Shown: positions 1 through 7,184 of the stretch, in pieces | Layout: each line of letters starts with the position of its first letter | Position numbering within the stretch: the first letter of the stretch is position 1 | Origin: JAGNHS01 sp964609695 | GTDB taxonomy: Bacteria; Bdellovibrionota; UBA2428 | NCBI GenBank assembly: GCA_964609695.1 | Contig: CAZSSP010000010.1 | Location: 4,887-68,886, forward strand | Direction: 5' to 3' | Length of the DNA stretch: 64,000 bases | The notes under the pieces: generated by a model | The model's database searches: none | What the model was told of the DNA's origin: nothing | Seen by the model: only the letters and a program-made list of their open reading frames with translations | Program-made: the position numbers and the translations under genes

Positions 1-326
1 TCGCTGCCGCTATAGCCCGTACCAAGATCTGTTGAAAGAGCCCAACCTTGGCGTTCAGAATCAGGAAGAATTAAGCCATATCGGCCGTGAAGACCCATGC
101 TTGAAAATAAAGGCCCCACTTCTAATTGGGCCCCTACATCGATGCGATCGGTAGCCCCATAAGTGAATTTAAAACCCGTGATACTTAAGGAATGGTAGCC
201 GGCCGATAAAGACGCCTTCTTCTCACCCACAGTGCTCGCACTTGGAGTCTCGTGCCAGGGAGCCGAAGCACAAGAAACTAGTAATGGAATCACTAAGAAC
301 AATAAAAACGTTTTAATATTTTTCAT
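1..326 (-). CDS. Putative outer-membrane lipoprotein, partial (3' end cut by window edge)
   Basis: The start codon ATG is at 326 and the frame stays open to base 1, giving the first 108 residues. The N terminus has a lysine-containing n-region, a hydrophobic core and a lipobox ending LLVSC at residue 19, so the mature protein should begin with a lipidated Cys. After it come alternating polar/hydrophobic strands with many Gly and aromatic residues, as in small beta-barrel or barrel-like envelope proteins. It lies 12 bases downstream of the pheT stop on the same strand and may be read through from pheST or have its own promoter. No family is recognised. Function is unknown; the outer-membrane location is inferred from strand pattern only. 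Confidence 0.6.
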   Translation of the reverse strand, partial: MKNIKTFLLFLVIPLLVSCASAPWHETPSASTVGEKKASLSAGYHSLSITGFKFTYGATDRIDVGAQLEVGPLFSSMGLHGRYGLILPDSERQGWALSTDLGTGYSGS

Positions 327-338
327 ATTTTTTTAATC

Positions 339-2930
339 CTAGGCTCTCTGTGTGGCAGAAAATCGCTTTTCAACCTTGTCTACACATCGTTTAACAATGT
401 CTTGAATTTCAGCATCCTCAAAAGTCTTATCATGATTTTGTAACATCAATCTAAAGGCTAACGAAAACTTAGAATCTTCTAATGGAAAGCGATCCAAACA
501 CTGGACTTCAAGTAAGGAATTCCCAATTTCCTTTTCTAAAGTTTTAATCACATCATTGGCCATAACATCTTTGGCAAAAACAAAGGCTAAATCTCTTTGA
601 ACAACTGGAAATTTAGAGCCTAATTGAATGCTTCCTTGAGGAATCACGCCCGATAAGAACCGCTTGGATGCCGTATAGGTTTCATGCCAAATATCATCGA
701 CCACACGGATTTCTCCGAAAGACACATTAATATTTTGCCCGGTGGCCACATTGAGAATTTCATTTCTAAGCAACGGATGCAACTCACCCACATAACCATG
801 AACTTCAGCAAAAAAACCACTTTGCGAGGATGAAAAATAGATGGCGCTTTTTCCAGGATGCAACAACTTCACTGGAATCCAGGGAGCCTTACTCTTTAAA
901 AGCTCTCCATGCTCTTCTAAAAGCTTCCATAAAGGAAGCATGCGAAGCTGAAGCCAGCGCCTCTCCCATGCACCAAGACCTTCAATCAATAAATTTGCGA
1001 TGGATTTAGAATCATAAAAATCAACTTGGGTTTTTCGATCGACTGAAGATTTATCCGTAGACCAATGCTCAGAATAACGACGCCCCATCAAGGCCCAGCT
1101 CACATGCAAGCTTTCGAGCGCTGGAGAAACTTCCTTTTTGGACTCTTCAGAACGCTTTTGAAAAACACTTGAAGCTTCAAAATATCGCCCCTCATGCTCC
1201 CCACGAGAAGCCGTTAAAGCAAGAGAGCGAAGCAAGCCTACGCTCAAATTTGAACGTAAATACTTCCAATCTTCAGAAAGTGGGTTTTTTAAGGCCACCG
1301 ATTCAGAAGAGGGAGAATAAGATTTTTCTTTTTCAGAATGAAAAGCATAGGGCATCATTTCGATGAGCCCAGAGCCCAACATTCTTTTTCGAATTTTTTG
1401 TAAAAAATCGAAATAAGGAGTGGTCAAACCTTCCGAAGCTTTTTCTAACTTAGGGAATCGCGTTGGAACTTGATCGTAACCCACCAATCGAGTCACTTCT
1501 TCTACCAAATCAATTTCACGCTGAAGATCGACCCTAAAAGTTGGAACCATCACGCGTATAACGTTGGTTGATTTATTAGTGGCTTCAATCTCAACGGAAG
1601 CTAAGTTTTCAATCACAACCTGTGAATTAAGCTCTAATCCAGTCACGCGTGTGAGCGCTCGCAAATCAAAATTAAATTGAGCGGGCTCTAGGGATTTTTC
1701 AAAATTTTTGGCTTGTGCAGATACAGGAACGCCACGGCGTCGAGCATGACAAGTTTCCTTATAGAGATGGCTAATCCTACATAAAGCTTTAAAAACTCCC
1801 TGGGGATCCACACCGCGCTCAAAGCGATGCGAAGCATCCGAATGAAGCTTATAGCGTTGCACTGTGGCTCTTATCACTTCAGGATCAAAATAGGCCGCCT
1901 CTAAAACCACTCTTTTAGTCGTTTCGGTGACTCCACTATCTAAGGAACCCATGACACCCGCCAAGGCCAAGGGTTTTTCAACATCGGCAATGACTAAGTC
2001 TTCCTTACACAACTCGAGAGTTGTTCCATCGAGGATCACGATTTTTTCGCCGTCTTTAGCAAAGCGAACTACAATTTTAGATCCTGTGATTTTATCGGCA
2101 TCAAAAGAATGCAAGGGTTGGCCTAATTCAAAAAGTACAAAATTAGTGAGGTCCACCAAAGCATTTTTTGGACGGCTTCCAATGGCTTCTAATTTGCTTT
2201 TTAACCAAGAAGGAGACTCCACGTTTTGGAAGCCCTCAAAGAGTTGAGCATAATATAATGGACAAGCCTTTTTAGCCTGAACATCCAAACCAATTAAGGG
2301 AACATCGCTCGTGGCATCGACACTAATTTTTTCAATTGTAGGATATTTGAGAGTCATTCCAACAAATCGCGCCATTTCTCTTGCAATTCCAACGTAAGAC
2401 AAACAATCGGCACGATCGGGAGTGAGTTCAAATTCCCAGACTTCATCTTTAAGAGCTAAGGCATCCACCAAAGGAATACCAATAGGTGTTGTGGGAGCTA
2501 AATCTAAAATTCCTTTAGACTCTTCACTCAATCCCAATTCTTTTTCGGAACAAAGCATTCCGTTAGATTCCACACCGCGAATTTTTGATTTAACGATTTT
2601 AAAATTTCCAGGCAAAACTGTATTTTCACGAGCTAAAGCAACAATCATACCTTCGCGAACGTTGCTGGCACCACAAACTATTTCATATTGTTCTTTGTCG
2701 CTCACTTTAACTTTGCAAACATTCAATCGATCCGCATTGGGATGGCGTTGAAATGATAATATTTGAGCGGTCACCACTCCAGCAATGTTATCGCCTTTGG
2801 AATGACGATAACCAATTTCCAAGCCTGAAAGCGGAAGCTCTTCGCGTAAACGAGCCGCTTCATTAAGCAAGCTTCCAAAAGGCTCCTTGCCCTCGAGATA
2901 ATCCGATAACCATTGTAGAGAAATTTTCAC
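339..2930 (-). CDS. pheT: Phenylalanine-tRNA ligase beta subunit
   Basis: Beta subunit of the alpha2-beta2 phenylalanyl-tRNA synthetase, which charges tRNA-Phe in the cytosol. The 863 residues show the family order: an N-terminal EMAP/tRNA-binding OB fold (about residues 40-150), the B3/B4 editing region, the B5 region with the SHRFERGVDP motif near residue 370, and a C-terminal anticodon-binding ferredoxin-like (FDX-ACB) domain ending at the stop. It is somewhat longer than the usual 790-800 residues. The start codon is GTG, sharing GTGA with the pheS stop, a 4-base overlap that implies translational coupling. Identification is firm. Confidence 0.97.
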   Translation of the reverse strand: MKISLQWLSDYLEGKEPFGSLLNEAARLREELPLSGLEIGYRHSKGDNIAGVVTAQILSFQRHPNADRLNVCKVKVSDKEQYEIVCGASNVREGMIVALARENTVLPGNFKIVKSKIRGVESNGMLCSEKELGLSEESKGILDLAPTTPIGIPLVDALALKDEVWEFELTPDRADCLSYVGIAREMARFVGMTLKYPTIEKISVDATSDVPLIGLDVQAKKACPLYYAQLFEGFQNVESPSWLKSKLEAIGSRPKNALVDLTNFVLFELGQPLHSFDADKITGSKIVVRFAKDGEKIVILDGTTLELCKEDLVIADVEKPLALAGVMGSLDSGVTETTKRVVLEAAYFDPEVIRATVQRYKLHSDASHRFERGVDPQGVFKALCRISHLYKETCHARRRGVPVSAQAKNFEKSLEPAQFNFDLRALTRVTGLELNSQVVIENLASVEIEATNKSTNVIRVMVPTFRVDLQREIDLVEEVTRLVGYDQVPTRFPKLEKASEGLTTPYFDFLQKIRKRMLGSGLIEMMPYAFHSEKEKSYSPSSESVALKNPLSEDWKYLRSNLSVGLLRSLALTASRGEHEGRYFEASSVFQKRSEESKKEVSPALESLHVSWALMGRRYSEHWSTDKSSVDRKTQVDFYDSKSIANLLIEGLGAWERRWLQLRMLPLWKLLEEHGELLKSKAPWIPVKLLHPGKSAIYFSSSQSGFFAEVHGYVGELHPLLRNEILNVATGQNINVSFGEIRVVDDIWHETYTASKRFLSGVIPQGSIQLGSKFPVVQRDLAFVFAKDVMANDVIKTLEKEIGNSLLEVQCLDRFPLEDSKFSLAFRLMLQNHDKTFEDAEIQDIVKRCVDKVEKRFSATQRA

Positions 2931-3982
2931 AGCAAAAACCTCGGAAATTGTGCAAAGTAACGAAAATCGGCTTCAAAAAATGAACGCAAATCATTGATGC
3001 CATATTTGAGCATGGTCATACGTTCTAAACCCATACCAAAAGCGAAACCTCGCACTTGATCGACATTATAATTGACCGCTTTAAAAACCTGAGGATCGAC
3101 CATGCCGCAACCACCGATTTCAATCCACCCACTCCCCTTGCAAGTACGACAGCCCCGGCCTCTACAGAAACAACATTCCATGTCGACCTCAGCAGAAGGT
3201 TCAGTGAATGGAAAAAACGAGGGACGCAATCGAACTTTGAGCGCGCCTCCAAAAAATTCAGAGACCATGTGCTCGAGTATGCCTTTGAGATCTCCCATAT
3301 GCACATCCGTATCCACTAATAAGCCTTCAATTTGATGAAACATAGGCGAGTGCGTGGGATCATAATCCGATCGATATACTCGCCCAGGGCAAATCATTCG
3401 AATAGGCGGCTGCTTTCGAAGCATAGTGCGCGCCTGAACTGGCGAAGTGTGTGTGCGCATGACAGTGGAATTTTCATCTACAAAAAAAGTATCCTGCATG
3501 CTTCTCGAAGGATGCAGAGGAGGAATATTGAGGGCATCAAAATTATGAAACTCAGATTCAACATCTGGCCCCATCTCTACGACAAATCCACATCGCTCAA
3601 AGATTCTCACCAATTCTTCCTGGACTCTTAAAACAGGATGCTCATAATTTTGAAGTGGATTAGGAGCTGGCAAACTTACATCGATGCGTTCGTTTTTTAA
3701 ACGTTCTGTCCATTCAGATTCAGCGAGTATTTGTTTTTTAGTATCAAGAAGTTGAAAAAGTTTTTCACGCAATTGATTGGCGCGTTGTCCAGCCTTGGGA
3801 CGCTCTTCATTAGACAATTGCCCAAGGTCTTTCATAAGACTCGTGAGCGCACCTTTTTTACCAAAAAATTCTAAGCGAAACTCTTCAAGTAAACTGATGT
3901 TTTTTATGGATTCAATTTCACCAGCAGCCTTCTGCTCTAGTTGGCTCAATCGAGTTTCAAAAGCTTCAACATTTGAGGACAT
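2927..3982 (-). CDS. pheS: Phenylalanine-tRNA ligase alpha subunit
   Basis: Catalytic alpha subunit of phenylalanyl-tRNA synthetase. At 351 residues it has the usual length. An N-terminal coiled-coil tRNA-binding arm (about 1-90) precedes the class II synthetase core. Motif 2 lies around the MRTHTSPVQ segment and motif 3 is the GMGLERMTMLKYGI segment near the C terminus. The four-cysteine CCFCRGRGCRTCKG patch around residue 270 is a zinc-ribbon-like insert seen in many bacterial PheS proteins. It overlaps pheT by 4 bases. A strong intrinsic terminator (4037-4080) lies between rplT and pheS, so pheST probably has its own promoter or is controlled by read-through. Confidence 0.97.
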   Translation of the reverse strand: MSSNVEAFETRLSQLEQKAAGEIESIKNISLLEEFRLEFFGKKGALTSLMKDLGQLSNEERPKAGQRANQLREKLFQLLDTKKQILAESEWTERLKNERIDVSLPAPNPLQNYEHPVLRVQEELVRIFERCGFVVEMGPDVESEFHNFDALNIPPLHPSRSMQDTFFVDENSTVMRTHTSPVQARTMLRKQPPIRMICPGRVYRSDYDPTHSPMFHQIEGLLVDTDVHMGDLKGILEHMVSEFFGGALKVRLRPSFFPFTEPSAEVDMECCFCRGRGCRTCKGSGWIEIGGCGMVDPQVFKAVNYNVDQVRGFAFGMGLERMTMLKYGINDLRSFFEADFRYFAQFPRFLL

Positions 3983-4036
3983 ATTTAATTATTAGAACCC
4001 ATTTCCCAAATCCGCAATGACAGGAGTGCTTCGAGC

Positions 4037-4080
4037 AAAAAAAAACGGCTGGGATTCCATCAGAGGAAGCCCAGCCGTAA
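4037..4080 (-). terminator. Intrinsic terminator after rpmI-rplT, upstream of pheST
   Basis: Arms ACGGCTGGG (4045-4053) and CCCAGCCGT (4070-4078) are perfectly complementary over 9 bp. On the minus-strand transcript the hairpin is followed by a run of nine U (4037-4045 on the plus strand is all A). It sits 17 bases after the rplT stop and about 55 bases before pheS. In E. coli the same position holds the pheST attenuator, but no Phe-rich leader peptide is visible here, so a plain terminator is the simpler reading. Confidence 0.85.
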
Positions 4081-4096
4081 ATGACTCAGTATCGAA

Positions 4097-4444
4097 TTAA
4101 GACTTAGTAGACTTAACGATCTCTTCAAAAGCCTTGCTGTCGCGAAGACTCAAAAGAGCGAGAATTTTTCTATCAAGCTCAACACCGTGCTTTTTCAAAT
4201 TATTCACAAATCGTGAATAAGAAAGTTCGTAAGGACGAACAGCAGCGTTGATTCTTTGAATCCAAAGACCACGGAAATCGCGTTTTTTTACTTTACGGTC
4301 ACGAAAAGCGTATTTAAGTGCTCGAGTGAGCGCTTCATAAGCTTTTTTATGTGAACGACTGGCCGAACCGCGAAAACCTTCGGTTTGGTTGAGAACTTTT
4401 TTATGACGTCTTCTGGTTTTAAAACCACCTTTTACACGAGGCAT
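4097..4444 (-). CDS. rplT: 50S ribosomal protein L20
   Basis: Large-subunit protein that binds 23S rRNA early in assembly and in several bacteria represses its own operon. The 115-residue length and the highly basic N terminus (MPRVKGGFKTRRRHKKVL) are typical, followed by the conserved KRDFRGLWIQRINAA block. It lies 27 bases downstream of rpmI in the same operon and is followed by a strong terminator. Identification is certain. Confidence 0.98.
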   Translation of the reverse strand: MPRVKGGFKTRRRHKKVLNQTEGFRGSASRSHKKAYEALTRALKYAFRDRKVKKRDFRGLWIQRINAAVRPYELSYSRFVNNLKKHGVELDRKILALLSLRDSKAFEEIVKSTKS

Positions 4445-4471
4445 TTGCTTAGCTCCTTATTTCTTAAAATC

Positions 4472-4669
4472 TTATTTATATGGAATCAGTCTAGCGACTC
4501 TTGGTGCCGCGCCTTCATCAATGTAGGCTGATTGTTTATTACGGCGAAGTCTTGAATTTCCTTTGCTCAACATCAAGTGTCTTGCATTGGCGCGTTTTCT
4601 TTTAATTTTTCCGGTTGCTGTTTTTTTAAAACGCTTCTTCGCTCCGGAATGACTTTTTAACTTCGGCAT
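4472..4669 (-). CDS. rpmI: 50S ribosomal protein L35
   Basis: Small basic large-subunit protein of 65 residues, with the family signature MPKLKSHSGAKKRFK at the N terminus and a Lys/Arg-rich body. The ribosome binding site is AAGGAG, about 7 bases before ATG. In most bacteria rpmI follows infC directly. Here two unrelated genes (4910-6488) and a 240-base gap separate them, so rpmI-rplT probably has its own promoter in that gap. Confidence 0.98.
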   Translation of the reverse strand: MPKLKSHSGAKKRFKKTATGKIKRKRANARHLMLSKGNSRLRRNKQSAYIDEGAAPRVARLIPYK

Positions 4670-4696
4670 CTTAGCTCCTTACAAATCGATCAAAGC

Positions 4697-4740
4697 CCAG
4701 ACGAACGGGGTGTCTGGTCGTAGACCTCAACTAAAGTATA
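4697..4740 (-). promoter_or_regulatory. Candidate promoter and leader hairpin of rpmI-rplT
   Basis: The 240 bases upstream of rpmI (4670-4909) hold no convincing ORF. On the minus strand a good -10 box TATACT (4735-4740) lacks a clear -35 box. Downstream of it a 6-bp hairpin CCAGAC/GTCTGG (4697-4702 with 4712-4717) precedes the rpmI ribosome binding site. In other bacteria L20 binds a leader structure of this operon; whether this hairpin serves that role is inference. Confidence 0.3.
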
Positions 4741-4909
4741 GTTTCTTCTCACTTTTTAGCCTCGGTGGCAACTCTATTTAAGGATTAAATACTACACTTA
4801 GTCGCGAGCTCCTATTGAGCGCTAAGAAAGCTGCCTGGAATATTTTGGGCACTCTTCAAAGTTCGATACACTGATTTACTGTCACGAAACAGACACCATG
4901 CTACTGTAA

Positions 4910-5332
4910 TTATTGTTGTTTTCTATTGTGTTCTTCTACAATCTTCTTAAATCTCTCAATATCGCCTTCAAACACATCCGGATTGTGAAATGCTAAAACT
5001 AACTTCTGCTCGGCCCTATTAAAGAATCGAACTATGAAATTGTTGGAATAATATGCAAAAAGCACATGCTCATTATGACTTAAAACAAGCTCAAGAGGCT
5101 CTCCCCAAGCCCTATCTCGGCGCTTAAAAGAATAAAGCGGTTTTCCATTTTCTAAATTATGCACATCGATTTGCCCATCGCTTCGACCCAAATAAACACG
5201 CTTAATATCACGAGAATGGCACACTGATGTCGTTTTAAAGGGAGGCTCATTGAGAACGGATTCACAGGCATAAGAGGGGACAGCCAGACTGACTCCCAAA
5301 ATAACAATAATGCCCAAGCTAATTCTGAACAC
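4910..5332 (-). CDS. Small exported protein with WD40-like strands
   Basis: The 140-residue protein has a clear signal peptide (hydrophobic stretch at residues 5-20, likely cleavage after PSYA). The mature part reads as beta strands with the spacing of two WD40-type blades: a segment ending in GQIDVHNLENGKPLYSF is followed by one ending in FIVRFFNRAEQKLVLAF. Two blades cannot close a propeller, so this may be a remnant of a larger repeat protein, or may oligomerise. It lies between the serine hydrolase gene and rpmI, all on one strand, inside what is normally a compact infC-rpmI-rplT operon. Function is unknown. Confidence 0.55.
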   Translation of the reverse strand: MFRISLGIIVILGVSLAVPSYACESVLNEPPFKTTSVCHSRDIKRVYLGRSDGQIDVHNLENGKPLYSFKRRDRAWGEPLELVLSHNEHVLFAYYSNNFIVRFFNRAEQKLVLAFHNPDVFEGDIERFKKIVEEHNRKQQ

Positions 5333-5396
5333 TGAATCTATTTAATGAAAAAGCTCAATATACGCAAAAGATTCTAATAAAACTTCAAACTCAATT

Positions 5397-6488
5397 TTAT
5401 TCGTTAATGGCTTTCATGATTTCAAAACCTAAGCCCGTCGTTGTAGGGCTCATCGTATTTGCGAGCAAAACTAAAGCAGAATTCTTTTTCTTATTCACGC
5501 CAAAGAAACTCGACATCCCATAAGTCCCTCCATTGTGCCAATACATATCGTAAGGGTCAGGCATCTTCCTCCATAAGAGGCCAATCTGCTCAGACTCTAT
5601 GGCTAATGTCTGGCGACGAGGGCGCTGAGCTATTTCAAGTATACGAAGCCATTCTTGATTTGGAGGATTTAAAATAAAACGAGCCCACAGCGACATATCC
5701 CAGAGATCTGATTTTAAGCCACCCGCAGCTGCCATCGAAGCAAAAGACCATAAGGGGCACTCCACAAGCTGAGACTCATTAAGAGCATATCCCTGAACTG
5801 CATTTTTTAATGATTCACTCTGAGGGACTATTGAAGTGGAAGACATGGCCACAGGGTCGAGTAATTCATCTCGATAAATAGACTCCAAATTTTTATTGTA
5901 AATCGTCTCTAAAACATCACCCAATATACCAGAAGCAATATTATCATAGCGAGATTGTGTTCCGGGAATCCAATCCAATGGACTGCGATTTAAAAAATTA
6001 ACAAGTTCTTGGACACCAAAACTTGCCCAAGGATTGAGAGGGTCTTTGAGTTCAACACCGTCGAGAAATTTTTCGGAAAAACCCGCACGATGCGTAGCCA
6101 AATCCAAAATTGAGATTTCTACACCGGCTTTTTTTGGAAGCTTATAATTTAAATACTTTTGAGCTAAATCATTTTCATTGATTTTGCCCTGATCCATGGC
6201 CTTTGCTAGGACAAGCCCCGTAAAAAGTTTAGTGATAGATGCAATTTCGTAGAGGCTATTATCATTGGCCGCCTGATGGGACTCAATTTTTTTTTCGCCA
6301 AAATGAATAAAGTATTCTTCTTCGCCTTGCTTAAGAAATAAGCTCAAGCCCACTAAATCTTTGCCATCAATGAGTTTATCAATTCGTTGTTTAAGATCAG
6401 CTTTTTTTAAAAACTTAGCTTCTAATTGAAAAGCATAAAACAAGAAAAAACCCAATAGCCCAATTCTCAAGCTCACTTGAATTTTCAA
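5397..6488 (-). CDS. Exported serine hydrolase, class C beta-lactamase/DD-peptidase family
   Basis: Serine beta-lactamase-like fold (PF00144 type; EstB, AmpC and D-aminopeptidase relatives). The three active-site elements are visible, numbered from the start chosen here: SITK (Ser84, Lys87), YDN (Tyr181-Asn183) and HNGGT (318-322) in place of KTG. The frame opens at a TTG at 6509. A second TTG at 6488 has the Shine-Dalgarno sequence AGAGGGGG about 5 bases upstream and gives a textbook signal peptide (LLGFFLFYAFQLEA), so 6488 is preferred. It directly follows the infC stop and is probably cotranscribed with infC. The substrate (peptidoglycan peptide, ester or lactam) cannot be told from sequence. 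Confidence 0.8.
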   Translation of the reverse strand: MKIQVSLRIGLLGFFLFYAFQLEAKFLKKADLKQRIDKLIDGKDLVGLSLFLKQGEEEYFIHFGEKKIESHQAANDNSLYEIASITKLFTGLVLAKAMDQGKINENDLAQKYLNYKLPKKAGVEISILDLATHRAGFSEKFLDGVELKDPLNPWASFGVQELVNFLNRSPLDWIPGTQSRYDNIASGILGDVLETIYNKNLESIYRDELLDPVAMSSTSIVPQSESLKNAVQGYALNESQLVECPLWSFASMAAAGGLKSDLWDMSLWARFILNPPNQEWLRILEIAQRPRRQTLAIESEQIGLLWRKMPDPYDMYWHNGGTYGMSSFFGVNKKKNSALVLLANTMSPTTTGLGFEIMKAINE

Positions 6489-6521
6489 AGCCCACCCCCT
6501 CTGATTCAATTCAAAAAAATT

Positions 6522-7160
6522 CTAAATTTTACCTGAGGACGGAACTTGTGGACTAGAATTTGTTAAGGGCGAAGTTGGCAGCACAAAAGTATTCTCTGGA
6601 ATATTTCGTGGGCGATTCATCGTCGAAACCAAAGTCTCAGTTTTACCCTTTTTAAAAGGAGCAAAAATTACAATCAGTCTTTTACCTTCAAGAGAAGGTT
6701 GTGAATCAATAGAAGCTTTTCCTTCTAATCTCTCGGCAAATTCAAGTAGAGTGTCCCAACCCACCCCCAAATGCTCAAGCTCACGACCACGATAGAAGAC
6801 TGTGACTTTAACTTTGTCGCCAGACTCTAAAAACTCAATGGCACGCTGAGATTTGTGAGAAATATCGTGAACTTCAGTTTTAGGACGCAACTGTATTTCT
6901 TTAACTTCAACCACGACTTGTTTCTTTTTAGCGACTTGGCTTTTCTTTTTCTCTTGGTATTTGTACTTGCCATAGTCCATGATTTTGCAAACTGGTGGAT
7001 CAGATTTATCAGCCACTTGCACGAGATCGAGACCATAAGATTCCGCTTGGCGAATGGCTTCTCGAGTGTCGAGAATTCCAAGCTGTTGGCCCTCAGGGCC
7101 AATCACACGCACAAAAGACGCACGAATGCGTCGGTTTACTGAAAGTTCCTTAAAGCTAAT
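6522..7160 (-). CDS. infC: Translation initiation factor IF-3, AUU start
   Basis: IF3 binds the 30S subunit, blocks 50S joining and checks the start codon. The first conventional start is GTG at 7112, but that protein would lack the conserved N-terminal VNRRIRA segment of IF3. Upstream in frame this segment is present, and an ATT codon at 7160 is preceded by a perfect AGGAGG (7169-7174) with 8-base spacing. No ATG, GTG or TTG fits. E. coli infC also starts at AUU, which lets IF3 repress itself, so I place the start at 7160 (212 residues). The N domain, basic linker and C domain (FYRGRELEH motif) are all recognisable. A Pro/Ser-rich tail of about 35 residues extends the C terminus. It begins 24 bases after the thrS stop. 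Confidence 0.9.
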   Translation of the reverse strand: MSFKELSVNRRIRASFVRVIGPEGQQLGILDTREAIRQAESYGLDLVQVADKSDPPVCKIMDYGKYKYQEKKKSQVAKKKQVVVEVKEIQLRPKTEVHDISHKSQRAIEFLESGDKVKVTVFYRGRELEHLGVGWDTLLEFAERLEGKASIDSQPSLEGKRLIVIFAPFKKGKTETLVSTMNRPRNIPENTFVLPTSPLTNSSPQVPSSGKI

Positions 7161-7174
7161 ACGAATATCCTCCT
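7158..7174 (-). promoter_or_regulatory. Shine-Dalgarno and AUU start of infC
   Basis: AGGAGG (7169-7174 on the plus strand as CCTCCT) lies 8 bases upstream of ATT (7158-7160). A second ATT two codons earlier is only 2 bases from the Shine-Dalgarno and is too close. The rare start codon is the known basis of IF3 autoregulation in enterobacteria; that the same control operates here is inferred. Confidence 0.75.
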
Positions 7175-7184
7175 TGGACTTTGG

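Noticed and set aside
3983..4096. pheM-like Phe leader peptide for pheST attenuation
   Set aside because: No short ORF with consecutive Phe codons on the minus strand before the terminator.
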